A DNA stretch of 64,000 nt from Aurantiochytrium sp. KH105 (taxonomy: Eukaryota; Sar; Bigyra; Thraustochytrida; Thraustochytriidae): positions 62,001 through 126,000 of the forward strand of contig BGKB01000173.1 of NCBI GenBank assembly GCA_003116975.1, written 5' to 3'. The notes under the pieces are model-generated. The model did no database searches and was not told where the DNA came from. It worked only from the letters and a program-made list of their open reading frames with translations. Position numbers and translations under genes: made by a program. Below, piece after piece: positions 30,801 through 40,500 of this stretch. Within the stretch, counting starts at the first letter, position 1; every line of letters starts with the position of its first letter.

Positions 30801-31361
30801 TGTCGTTTGGAAATGCACGAGAGCGCTCAAGAGATCCGAGGCCCCGCCTTCCTCGTTTTCTTTTTCCTTAGCACGTTCTGCTTTGCGTGAAGATCGACCT
30901 CGTGTTATTTGGCGTCGTTTCTTCTGTACCACGCATGTGCTTGCTCGACGGAGGAGGTTGACTTTTGGCGTTTGATTAAGCTCCTTATCCCGGAGGTTTT
31001 GGTCGGAGGAAGCAAAACTGCCGCTCTCCTCTTTCATCTTTTGCCGCAAGCTCCCAGATGTATTGCCACTTTGCCCCTCTTCAAGCTCGTTGCTGGAATA
31101 TCGACGTGAGGACGCTTCGTTTGAATGATGCTCACGAGCGTCCTCATGCTCAGATTCCTCGTCTCTGCTCGCATCGGCCTCGATCTCATCGTCGGTCTCG
31201 ACCCAGTAAGGAATGAGCTCATCCTCCTCGTCTTGTTCGTCGTGCTCTACTCCGTAGCCAAGCGGGGAATCGTCTCCATCTCGCTCGCGCTTTAGCAGGG
31301 CAAGTCGCCCTGCATACGAGGCTGCGTAGGCTTCGAAAGTGCGGCGAGACTCAGGGTTCAT
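27807..31361 (-). CDS. Large IQ-motif protein of unknown function
   Basis: An 1184-residue protein from the ATG at 31361 (MNPESRRTFEAYAASYAGR); the frame extends upstream only through a TTG. Residues 40-175 are acidic and Ser/Lys-rich, likely disordered. One clear IQ motif, IEIQKIARGRSVRAKL, sits near 205 and would bind calmodulin or a light chain. The region from 230 to 700 is helical and globular without a family I recognise. A highly charged Arg/Lys/Glu/Ala helix lies at about 815-940. A compact C-terminal part contains YFLKRKDIKTITEKEF and SQFGNSALTDRRIGFLVAAHF. The gene is head to head with the giant IQ/WW/B-box gene (start codons 543 bases apart) and convergent with the thiolase-like gene. 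A ciliary or cytoskeletal role is a guess from the IQ motif and the neighbour. Confidence 0.7.
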   Translation of the reverse strand: MNPESRRTFEAYAASYAGRLALLKRERDGDDSPLGYGVEHDEQDEEDELIPYWVETDDEIEADASRDEESEHEDAREHHSNEASSRRYSSNELEEGQSGNTSGSLRQKMKEESGSFASSDQNLRDKELNQTPKVNLLRRASTCVVQKKRRQITRGRSSRKAERAKEKENEEGGASDLLSALVHFQTTFRKYEAAKKSNKRNMAAIEIQKIARGRSVRAKLVSRCKEQKTLRVQRTWSLLRGFSISGTDVRYRVEAYEGLLRVLARDISMQDVLGEILSTDQLAEMQHDMFSQVKALRVYATRFFCEFAHMHLGNQRMLCRLNGLTVNGVRLIAVSSKLETTYQNWCRAHNATATYEDTVQFIHGVVATAHQFYKNIETLDKPSALRSSTFTYPKVYSLTELDPANRVVGITLQVSPRPQLASFERNRLGELRDVFSEAAALHDATHKLFDDLVPSVPFYSLLAVLRRRLDAGSLSRTLSGFLVARNRLARFPNLGRDLDERDRSPPDLSDDDNANVSLDNLLTEDYLRNAAEGGSTVIWWPVATAYTSHAVEARIIELGGGKALSLIRETMRTLSSHRGINARPANSGSTRGPSFVRRIDLCQALVGDAQVPALPALRWAVLGSLGQEDYGTAQALSGFTEAPRPGFQVRSLVMCSESVPGARAVVASRLGQGECNHDWISWGEILAHCRQILFPDPVEEKKEDKGEEEDGAVDEAQTGGAATMARIKVGRLRPHAPAHPTQIGSTARRVHVLQKMMRPAAADKANGAEEETIRKLISSPCMEQELLILSKALGTALPILTPANIGPAPEVPQRVCKRDAAEVQARSRERKAAAYKARVAAIRPEAASSPSKSPRRGQHQSPRQRVAKLRQREALAARQADAQERETLRVKMQLEWAKEAAAREKMAAERARDLSEMRHSSFLELEDRIESAQRQAMRERRRGKMSMEAASVSPEQYRERMNEYDNYVQVRNQLVISQGRSSHRPKPAHLPSSISATAREVAPIWALSTLRQPRQRKQIYRVDEMRLAQAIQGKADTIPHNRTELRVGGYFLKRKDIKTITEKEFSLEEIRYFCSQFGNSALTDRRIGFLVAAHFYTKEVVEASMGIDMKTLEADMYEILADLQRDEVPKAVEIQQQQLSKLSNDAEDEFDLHGRARTRSTSTNMVRPSSAARSRKPKTVKQKR

Positions 31362-31904
31362 CGCAGACTCGCCCACGGGTGTGTCCAGCGCGGGCGCATT
31401 CCTGAATCGCAATTTGCTTTCTTTCTCTCAGACAGCTTGACCACCTAGCGCCCTGAATTGAGCCGCGTGCGGGCGATTGATAGCATAGCGATACATACAT
31501 ATATACCGTGGTAACCTTAGTAAGCAGTGTGGCCGATCACAAGCCCCACCCACCTACCCACGGTCGCATAGAGTCGAATTCGGCTCTCCGCAATATGACC
31601 TGCACGTGGCTGCCTCTGTGCTTTGAGTCGAGAATGGTTCTGAAAACCAGGGGTGGCGGCAGCCAGGCGGCTGTCACGTGTCTTAACGGACAAAGTTAGA
31701 AAAACGGTGTGTACTGTTTTCTTTTTCTTTTTCTTTTTTCTTCTTTTCTCATTGTTTATGAAGGACTCATGATGACGATGCAAAAGGTTCGCAAAGAGCT
31801 CATGCGCGCGCTTGGCGCGCTGGCGTGCAAGCGCTCACGTAGTGCGCTAGCTTGCGAGCGCTCACGACGCCCGTAGTTGAAGCGCCCGGCGCTCGCACAA
31901 AGAC
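31362..31904. promoter_or_regulatory. Bidirectional promoter region between two large IQ-protein genes
   Basis: About 540 bases between divergent start codons. It includes a CT-rich tract at 31719-31749 and short palindromic GCGC/GAGCGCTC elements at 31806-31864. Shared regulation is plausible but unproven. Confidence 0.4.
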
Positions 31905-34900
31905 ATGCAACAACAACAACAAGAATCAACGTCGCCACAAGAACTAGAAGGTCGGGTGCTCCGTTCGTTCGAGCATGGCACAAGGCGAAAGCGAAATGCT
32001 CCGCACACCGCTGCTGCAGAGGCCAACGAGGAGGGCAAAGACGACGCACAAGGTGCTCTCGACCGCGAAGCATTGACATCGGCCCATTCGCCCTCGAGCA
32101 TTCTTGAGGAAGACAACGACTCGAGCATATTGCACTTTGGCGTGTCTAAAAAGCGTCCACGTACTGTGCGCAGAGAGCTTCCGGGTCTCGAAGAAGTACT
32201 GCAGGACTTGGAAAGCGATCCTTGGTTTGCGCTGCAACAGCAAGAGCAACAACAGCAGCTAAAACAACATCACAATCTTGTACAGGAGCAGCCAGAGGAG
32301 GCGGATGCACGAAACCAAATGGTGCAAAGCAATCATCAAACAAGAATATATAACCAAGAAAGCAACCAGGTCGAAGACGACACACCGGAGGCAGTCATGT
32401 CCAAGCTACGCAGTCTCGCACCGCAAATCATGCAGAGACGTTCCAAAGTAGGCGATGATACGGGAAGCATCCGACGCCGTTGGGTAAAGAAAGCAGCTCC
32501 TCTGGAACTGCCAACAATGACGATGATCACGCCTCGAACACGAAAGAAAATCGAGAGATTACCACGGCCCGGGCCTGCAGAATTGGCACGACTCGCAGAA
32601 TTCGACGAAAATTTTCTGAGCATGGATCAAGAGCGCGAGATCGGACATGCAGCAGGCGAGAAACAAACCTTGTATTCGAAGCTATGGATCGTGGCAAGGA
32701 AACGAGCCTATGATCTCCACATGCTGCCTCCGGTACCTCTGCGTGATCGTATAAAAGTCGTGAGTCAACCTCTTGGTAAAAAGCGTAAATTAGCGAAAGC
32801 GCGCGAATCCAAAATACCTGAGGCACCGAAGATGCGGCTCTCGCCTCACAGAGATCAAGAGCAAGCTGCCGGAGACTTGCAAGACCGAGAAAATGAACTG
32901 ACCTTTGCAGAACCTCGTGTCTCAATGCTTCGAGATCGCCTGCAGCGCGCCGATGCAGCCACAGAAGCAGCAAGAGGCCGTATCGGGGAGCTATTGCAGG
33001 AAACCCGGAACATTGTTCCTGCCACGGCATTATTCGAGCACCGCCTCAAAAACTTGCTGTCGGCGGCTTCGCGAAAGAACCAGAACAAGTTGCAGCGAAT
33101 GCTCACTCGCCTTGTTCGCAAATACCAGCGTGCTCAGCTCCTTCCGAGCTGGAACAAGTGGCGTGGGGCCATCGACTTTCTCCGCCTGGAGTCCCAAAAC
33201 GCTGCGGCACGGCGCATTCAGTCGCTTTTTACGAAAGCAAGCTGCAAATATGAGCTTGAAGAGCGTGCACGTCAACAAATTCGACCGCGAGAGCGCCATG
33301 AAGTTCAATTGGCGCATCGAATTGAGCTCCGTCGGCGAGGCCCTGAACCCTTGCAGCGAGCATTTCGAAAATATTGCGCGCGACGAGAACTGGCGTATCT
33401 GCGACGCCGGCGCGAGGCCGTTGTTTGCGTGCAGTGCGCTTGGCGCGCTCGGAATTGCCGGATTGTGCTCGCTGCCCTCCAAGCAGCAAAGCTCCACCGC
33501 AATCAGAGCGCAACGCACATCCAGCGCGTTTTTCGTGGTCATTGCGCACGGGTTCGAGCAGGCCTCTTGCGCAAAGTCGAGGCCGTGGCGGCCAAAGAGC
33601 GCGCTCGTCTGGCCGCGCAAGCCGCAATTGAAGCACGGCTTATGCGCATTGGCGCTGCTGCACTCATGCAAGGCTGGTGGCGCAGTCTTCAGCGGCGCTG
33701 GCTCACACGCGCGATGGTCATGGTTATGAAGAGACGCGCAGCAATCCGAATTCAGAGCTTTTGGCGGTCAGTGTGGGCTGTACTTGAGCTTAAAAGGGCC
33801 ATCGCGAGAAAGCGCGATCAAGACGCTCGCGAAAGCGCAGCGGCAACCATGCTGCAAAAGAGATTTCGCATCAGACGCGCTCAAGCGCTTGTGGAGCGCA
33901 TCAAGGTAGAGGCGGCCGAAGAAAAGGCGCAGCGGGACGCAAGTCGCATCGAGAATATGCAAGACCGAACCATGAACATTTTTGGGCGGACGTTCAATGT
34001 TACCAAGAACCGCCGCGTCTTGCACGAATTGCGGAGCAAGATCGACCCCTTCACGGCGTCCCGACAAGAACGAGCCGCGACACGGATTCAGCGCGTCTGG
34101 AGAGGTTATCGTGCTCGTCGTCGCGTGAAGCGCCGACGCGCAGCAGAAAACCATGTACTCTCCAAGTTACGTCGCGACAAAGTCCGAGCCGCAGCTTTGC
34201 AAATGCAAAAGCGCTGGCGTGGCATTCGCGAGCGCCGTCGACTTGAGATGGAGCGCCAGAACCGCGCGGCCTCCTTGATACAGGCAAAGTACCGTGCTCG
34301 CATTGCCAGACGGAACTTCTTGCTCATTCTCGAGCGCCATAAGGCTGCCAGCAGGGTGCAAAAACGCTGGAGAGGGCGTCTAGCGCGAAAGATGATGGTC
34401 CTTTTTCGTGAGGAAATGCGAGTGCAGAATGCAGCTGCGAGGGTATGCCAGCGTGCGGTGCAGCGTTATTTGTTTCGAAAGGGCTATCGAGATCGTCTCG
34501 AAAACGAACGCACCTGGTTCGAACTCCGTCAGCAAGGTGCGATTGAAACGATCCTGGCCAAGCGCGCCGAGGGGTACCGTATGCTTCTTCATTCGGGCTT
34601 TCTTAATAGCGCCAAGGGTGGTGGTGAGCTGCGAGCACTTTTTTGTGAGCTTTCAGAGCCGCTGGCACAACTCTCTGGGGACAAGTTTGTCAAGATGGTC
34701 CTCGCTTGTCCCGGTCTGGCCCATCTCGAGCGCAAGACGCTTGACATCATTTTTGCCAAAGCTAAAAAACCTGATAGTAAGCTGCTCGGCTATCCCGAGT
34801 TCCGTGAGTCTCTCATTGGCCTGGGAATGCACCTCTACGTTGCAGAGGGCGTCGACGCCAAGATTAAAGCGTACAAGGAAACTGTGCAGGCTGAGCGAGC

Positions 34901-37343
34901 AAAGGCGAAGCGCGGAAGGTTCAGTGGTGGTTCATCAGGTGCGGCGCAGAGCGCAGAGGCTGCACGTGCACAGCGGCAAGCGGAAAAGGATGCCGATAAA
35001 AAGGCGGAGACGCAAATTCGGGATGAGGCCATTGGTCAATTCACCTTTCGTCGTCATCGTGGACGTCGCGGTCTTCTTTTGCGCGTTCTCCATGAGCACA
35101 TCTGGAACATGGGGTTTGCGCAACGACAACGGGAAGCGCTCGATGCCCGTGCCGCGCGACGAATGGAATGGGCTTCGGTGATGGTGCAACGACGTTTTCG
35201 TGGAGTTGCGAGCCGCAGCATTCTCGATCGTATTCGTGAGCAGCGACATCGTGAGATCGAAGCAGAGCGACAGCGAGCGGCAAGTACTCTGATTCAAACC
35301 TTTTGGCGAATGTGTCTTGCAAAACGTAGAGTTCGTGCGCTTGCGCGGCGGTGTCTGCAAAAATGCATCGACGCAGAAACGGGTGATCCGTACTGGTTCA
35401 ACACACAAACAGGAGAAAGTTCGTGGACGAAGCCCAAGCTGCTTGGCAATGATGAGGCAGAGGTGAGCATTGTCATGCCTCAAAAAGACGACGAATTCGT
35501 GATCAAGTGCGCCAAGTGCAGAGCAGAAATGGCTACTGTGGCCTGTCTCGACTGTGCGGACCCCTTTTGTGAAGACTGTCACAGGCAAGAGCACCATGGC
35601 GCCACGATGCACACCAATATTCCCATTCCCCTCTGTACAGAGTGCAACTTTCAAGCAGCAACGCGGAACTGCGCGCCGTGCCAGCGCAAATTTTGCTGTA
35701 GTTGCTTCGAGATGGCCCACTTTATTAGTCCTCCATGGCAAGACGAGCCTGTGTGCGCACAGCCGAGTGAGGAGCAATCGCAGCTGGCAGCGCACAAGTG
35801 GCAACCTTTGATCAAAGTTTGCGCCGAGTGCGATGCTCGAGCAGTGCGATGGCGGTGCGAAGAGTGCGGCGATGACTTTTGCGCACGCTGCCTCAAGGAC
35901 CTCCATCGAAAGGGCAATCGACGCCTCCACAACTTTCATCCGCTGTCCTATCACTCGCTGCAGCTCGAGGTGCGGGAGCGCCAGGTGCGCGCTAAAAAAC
36001 GCGCTATTGCAGAGAAGGAGCGACGCAAGGTGATGCAAAAACAGGCCGAGCAAGACAATATGGAAAAGGTTGCTCTCAAGCTGCAATCTCTCTATCGCGG
36101 AAGGCGAGATCGTGCTGTGGGAAAGAGCTTGCTACGCGACGCCCGTCTGCGAGAGCGCAAGCACTGGCGACTTGTCAAGCACGATATGGCAGAGAGGAAA
36201 AAGCTCAATTACCGTCTTCAGGCTGCCGTCGGAATCGCTCCGATCTTGGAAACGGACGACGACGAGACAAAGGACAGAAAGCGCATGGGATGGAAGGCAA
36301 CCCCCTGGGGACGCGCGGCAGTCGCTGCGGGTGTAGCTCTGCCTATTGGAGAGGCACTACCTGGCCCAATTAAGGTTCATGACAATGAGACTTTGTTCAT
36401 TCATGTAATCGAGGAGTGGCGCTCTCTCATTAGTGTGGATGAATACATTCGTCTGGACAATCAGTACTTTCTCGTCAAGCACATTGGCGAGCAAGACGAA
36501 AATGACCCCGGCAAGCCCGTGGACACGGTCCAGATGATGCGAGAAGAAAAGCTCCGCAAACGGCAAGAGAACGACCCATGGGCAGTCGCTGCTGCTTCCG
36601 AGGAATCGTCAACTGCGGGCGAGACCGGGAAAAGCAAGAAAAAGAACAACAAGAAGAAAAAGAAGAAGACAAAAGATCAGAACTCGGGAGAAGATCAAGG
36701 CGGTGAAGTTGGCCCTGAGGGAGTTCAAGATGATCCTTCTGCGAAGGAGTCTAAATCGTCAGAAAACGAACGCGAAAAGAAGAAACGCGCGCGTCGAGGA
36801 ATCATGAACAAAGCAAAGCAAGTCAAAAAGAAAGGGTTCCAGGCATGCACACTCCAGATACACCTCGATGCTCCTTTTAGCGGAGAGATTCCTGTTGAAG
36901 TACGTGGTTTCTTCGTCGGCAGTTTCAACCTCGCTCAAGATGCGATTGTCAAGGCGAAGCGCGCGGACAAGCAGGCCATCAAAGAGAAGATGGGGGGCCG
37001 ATTTGCCGATGTGATGGCCAAGACCAAAGAATTCATTGCAGAAAAAGCAGATGAGTACATTGATCCTGATACAGCCGCGCGTCTCAATAAGCGGTTCACT
37101 GGTGTTGCAAGACTCGTCGGAAAGCGACGAAGCTCGATTGCGTCTCTTGAAGATATGGACGACGAGGACTTGGGCGAAGCAGACGAGGCCCCAAAAGTTT
37201 CGACTCCCCCAAAGTCTGCGACCCAAGCCGCGAAAGCGTCCTTGCCACCGGGTTGGGAAGAATTTTTAGATGATGCAAGTGGAACGCCTTATTTCTACAA
37301 CCATAGTACGGGCGAGTCTGTTTGGGAACGTCCCTTCGAGTAG
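31905..37343 (+). CDS. Giant IQ-repeat protein with two WW domains and B-box-like zinc fingers
   Basis: An 1812-residue single-exon protein. The N-terminus is Gln-rich and disordered. From about 430 to 880 there is a dense array of IQ-type repeats (IQRVFRGHCARV, IQRVWRGYRARRR, LQMQKRWRGIRERRR, IQAKYRARIARR and others), with more near 1090, 1130 and 1385; about 15 in all. Around 900-985 is a segment resembling an EF-hand or TPPP-like fold (ELRALFCELSEPLAQLSGDKF...). A WW domain lies near 1155-1190 (GDPYWFNTQTGESSWTKP), followed by Cys/His clusters at about 1205-1345 that look like two or three B-box zinc fingers (CAKCRAEMATVACLDC, CAECDARAVRWRCEEC). A Lys-rich linker follows, then a C2-like or unassigned region, and a final WW domain (LPPGWEEF...YFYNHSTGESVWERP) at 1781-1812. 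It is probably a calmodulin-binding scaffold, perhaps ciliary. Domain calls are firm, function inferred. Confidence 0.85.
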   Translation: MQQQQQESTSPQELEGRVLRSFEHGTRRKRNAPHTAAAEANEEGKDDAQGALDREALTSAHSPSSILEEDNDSSILHFGVSKKRPRTVRRELPGLEEVLQDLESDPWFALQQQEQQQQLKQHHNLVQEQPEEADARNQMVQSNHQTRIYNQESNQVEDDTPEAVMSKLRSLAPQIMQRRSKVGDDTGSIRRRWVKKAAPLELPTMTMITPRTRKKIERLPRPGPAELARLAEFDENFLSMDQEREIGHAAGEKQTLYSKLWIVARKRAYDLHMLPPVPLRDRIKVVSQPLGKKRKLAKARESKIPEAPKMRLSPHRDQEQAAGDLQDRENELTFAEPRVSMLRDRLQRADAATEAARGRIGELLQETRNIVPATALFEHRLKNLLSAASRKNQNKLQRMLTRLVRKYQRAQLLPSWNKWRGAIDFLRLESQNAAARRIQSLFTKASCKYELEERARQQIRPRERHEVQLAHRIELRRRGPEPLQRAFRKYCARRELAYLRRRREAVVCVQCAWRARNCRIVLAALQAAKLHRNQSATHIQRVFRGHCARVRAGLLRKVEAVAAKERARLAAQAAIEARLMRIGAAALMQGWWRSLQRRWLTRAMVMVMKRRAAIRIQSFWRSVWAVLELKRAIARKRDQDARESAAATMLQKRFRIRRAQALVERIKVEAAEEKAQRDASRIENMQDRTMNIFGRTFNVTKNRRVLHELRSKIDPFTASRQERAATRIQRVWRGYRARRRVKRRRAAENHVLSKLRRDKVRAAALQMQKRWRGIRERRRLEMERQNRAASLIQAKYRARIARRNFLLILERHKAASRVQKRWRGRLARKMMVLFREEMRVQNAAARVCQRAVQRYLFRKGYRDRLENERTWFELRQQGAIETILAKRAEGYRMLLHSGFLNSAKGGGELRALFCELSEPLAQLSGDKFVKMVLACPGLAHLERKTLDIIFAKAKKPDSKLLGYPEFRESLIGLGMHLYVAEGVDAKIKAYKETVQAERAKAKRGRFSGGSSGAAQSAEAARAQRQAEKDADKKAETQIRDEAIGQFTFRRHRGRRGLLLRVLHEHIWNMGFAQRQREALDARAARRMEWASVMVQRRFRGVASRSILDRIREQRHREIEAERQRAASTLIQTFWRMCLAKRRVRALARRCLQKCIDAETGDPYWFNTQTGESSWTKPKLLGNDEAEVSIVMPQKDDEFVIKCAKCRAEMATVACLDCADPFCEDCHRQEHHGATMHTNIPIPLCTECNFQAATRNCAPCQRKFCCSCFEMAHFISPPWQDEPVCAQPSEEQSQLAAHKWQPLIKVCAECDARAVRWRCEECGDDFCARCLKDLHRKGNRRLHNFHPLSYHSLQLEVRERQVRAKKRAIAEKERRKVMQKQAEQDNMEKVALKLQSLYRGRRDRAVGKSLLRDARLRERKHWRLVKHDMAERKKLNYRLQAAVGIAPILETDDDETKDRKRMGWKATPWGRAAVAAGVALPIGEALPGPIKVHDNETLFIHVIEEWRSLISVDEYIRLDNQYFLVKHIGEQDENDPGKPVDTVQMMREEKLRKRQENDPWAVAAASEESSTAGETGKSKKKNNKKKKKKTKDQNSGEDQGGEVGPEGVQDDPSAKESKSSENEREKKKRARRGIMNKAKQVKKKGFQACTLQIHLDAPFSGEIPVEVRGFFVGSFNLAQDAIVKAKRADKQAIKEKMGGRFADVMAKTKEFIAEKADEYIDPDTAARLNKRFTGVARLVGKRRSSIASLEDMDDEDLGEADEAPKVSTPPKSATQAAKASLPPGWEEFLDDASGTPYFYNHSTGESVWERPFE

Positions 37344-37576
37344 GAAAGACAAGAGCACAAGCGCGGGCAACAATTTGCAAAGAGGCCGAATTTACAAAAC
37401 AAGTATGAACAACATGAACATTTTTATTTGTAACAAATAAGGAACTCCTGCAAGGAGAAAGAAAAAGGAAAAGAAGAGAAAAAAACAAACAAACGAACAA
37501 ACAAACACGCAAACAAGCAAAGTAGACTTCTCCTCTTCGCGACAAAGGGTCATTGTGCGTGTGTTGCTTTTAATTT
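37344..37576. other. Convergent 3' region between the giant IQ gene and the cyclase gene
   Basis: About 230 bases, AT-richer, with TTTATTT near 37419 and CAAA/AAAC repeats at 37483-37517. AATAAA-like hexamers are available on both strands for 3' end formation. Confidence 0.45.
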
Positions 37577-40500
37577 TCAGTGTTGCGACTGCTTTCGACG
37601 CATTAAATGGAGAGGATTCTCATACTCTACCACATCCTCATCCTGTGTGGCACCATCGAGATCCTTGATAAACCACAGTTTCTTGTCGCCTGCACGCGCC
37701 ATTCTCTCTGTCTGTGCCTCGTCCTCATCAAACATAAGAGACCGATGGAAAGCAATTGCGATGGGGTGTGCTACACTCACACTGCAGCGCACAAAGCGAC
37801 AATCCCGGCCGCGACAAGCAGCGAAAAACCTGCTGTACAGCGAGCGGCCAATGCCTTGACGCCGAGCCCATGGAAGTACTGCGCAGGCATCGATGGATCC
37901 GGACATTTGTCCAAAAAGGACAACCAATTTGCCCATAATGTAGCCATCAATCTCACCCGCAGAATTTTGTGAGACAAAGGACATACCTTCGCACTCGTAG
38001 TACATGTTACTCGAATGATTCGGCATGTAATGATCCGTAGACGACGGGCTCCCTGGCTCTTCCCAGAACTGCTCCAAGGTGCCTGCCTGGGAAATTGCGT
38101 TGAAAGCCTCGGGAGTCATTGAAGCACAAGACACCCCATACGTGATGCCCGGGACGCCAGTTGTCTTGGAGGGCCGCGTCTTCACTGTCGAAAGTTTGCG
38201 CTGATTCCGTGAGCCGTTGGAGCCCCGAGGGCCATGCCCGAAGACAGACTTGAGCATGCCCGTCTTGGAATTGCGGGTTTGAAGCGGCCTCGACGCGATT
38301 TTCGGCTGAACAGCATCGTCATCGTAGTCCAGATGCTCGCGACCTGCGTCCGGGTCCGACGAGTACGAGACACTTGTAGCCCGCACAAGGGAGCGTTTGC
38401 TACCCCCCATCTCACCAGCGCTGGCGGCCGACTCGGAGGCGCTCGCGTCAATGGACAATTCGCCGCCCGGACCCTGAATTTTCAGCAAGTCAATCTCGTA
38501 CTGGACCTTGTACACCCACTGCACACGATCCTCTTCGTTCTCGCAGCCAAGTGTAAAGGTGCGCATGTCACCTCGTTCCTTGCCCTTTTTGATCCAGCGG
38601 TTCGTACGGATCGTGAAGCAGTACAGAGGAGCGGGGCCAGCACCGGGCGTAAGCTTGGACTCAATACCAAAGTAACCAATTGGGTCAATGGAGACTTCGG
38701 AAGTCCGCTCAATGATGATGGTCTCGAGGCCCTTAGCCTCGTCGCTGTCGTAATACTGAACGAGTTTGTGGCCACGCAGGTGACACCAGCGCGGTTTCCA
38801 GGGGCTCATGATGTTGCGCGCGTTTTCCTTGCGAATTTGCAAAAAGCCGCTGTGTTCGACCTGAAACGTATTCTCTGCTGCCTTTTCCAGGTGCAAGAGC
38901 TTTTGCTGTTCCTCCCACTCCTTTGTGATTCGCTTCTTGGCTGCCACAAGTTTGCGCTTTTGCTTGTTGAGCATGCGGTGACGGAGAATTTCCACCATCC
39001 ATCCGGACTCGAAGCTAAATTTCACCTTGTCGGTATCCTTCCTCTCCGCCATGCCCTCGTCGCGGCGAGCGTAGACGATGACGCCCGTATCGATGAGTTT
39101 CTGAAAGTTCTCCTCGAGCTGCTCATTCGTGTGTTCAATCGGAAAGATGGACTTGACAAGTCCGAGCGTGAAGACGTCACCAATAATGGATGCCACCTTG
39201 ATGATGAGCTGCTGCACGAGCGTCATCTTATCGATGAGAGCGCCGACGATGGCCTCCACGGACAAGGGAATGGGCACGGCATGAATGTTGGCGAGACGCT
39301 CGAATTCATCGCCAACAAAGGCGAGAACCGGTTCCGGACTGGTTTGCCGTTCGATGAGCTCGAGCTCTGTGTAGTACGCGATGGCGTCGGCAATGTAGAG
39401 TGGGTTTCCCTTGGTCTTTTTGCGAATGAAGGAGATGAGAGCTTCAGGCATGTTGTCCACTTGGGCGCAGTTGCAAATAATGTCAAAGGTGTTGGACGGG
39501 CGCGCGGCAAGCACAAGATTTTCTACGCCTTCGAGCTCGGTCAGAGACTCGAAAAAGAGCACAGCCTTTTCAAGTTCTGTTGCCATGGAAGCGCGTGCCT
39601 GTAGCTGTTCCCTGACCGCAGCGGACATGTGTTCCTCCCAGGCTGCGTGCATCTTGACGGGAACCGGACGAAACATGGAGACGCGTTCGTTCGCATTCCC
39701 TTGTGTCAGGCTTTCGTCTTGCAGCGAGAAATGAGAGAGGCGACGCAACAGAATGATAAAGACATTGGACTTGTTCCACGTCGCGACGATCTCCTGGAAG
39801 ACAAAAAGGGAAAAGGTGTCGAGGTACTGGCTGTCGTCCACCACGACGGTGAGGGGAATGCGGGCAGCAAGCCCGCCGAGAATGGTTGCAAGGATGCGAA
39901 TGACGCTCTCGGCCTCGGGATTCGCCACAAAGGCAGCGACAGTATTCGTAAAACTTACCGACCTTCGAAGCGAATGCCGGATACGTGACACCTGCGAAGC
40001 GAAAGCGCCCGCGACGCCGCTGCCGGTGCCTGCTCCTCCCGCAGAGGCTGCGCCGGCGGCAGCTCCCTTGCGACCGAGGCTATCCTCACTGTACGGAGTC
40101 CAGTTCATGCCGAGCGCCTTGAGGCGCGTTGGCTTGCCATTCGCGCCAAAAACGGTCTTTGACTTGGCCAAACCGAGTGCCTTCTTGGTCTGCTTCGGGG
40201 CCGCGCGCCCAAGAGTGGAGCCGGAGCTCGGTGCAAGCAACGAGGATGCAACTTGGCCGGGTGGCACCTCAAAGCTGGTACTGAGGATGTCATTGAGGAG
40301 ATAAAGCCGGTCCTCGATGTCTTCGGCAACGACTTCGGGCCCGTAGGATCGGCGCGCAGCTTTGATGGCGCGGACAATGTGATCCTCGCGCGTCAAGGAC
40401 TTGTCATCGCCTTCTGCAGAGTCGAGAAGCTCGGATATGATGTGCGTCCATACCGCAAAGGGGCGGGCGCGGCGACCGGTCTCAAAAGGGTTTCCCCGAG

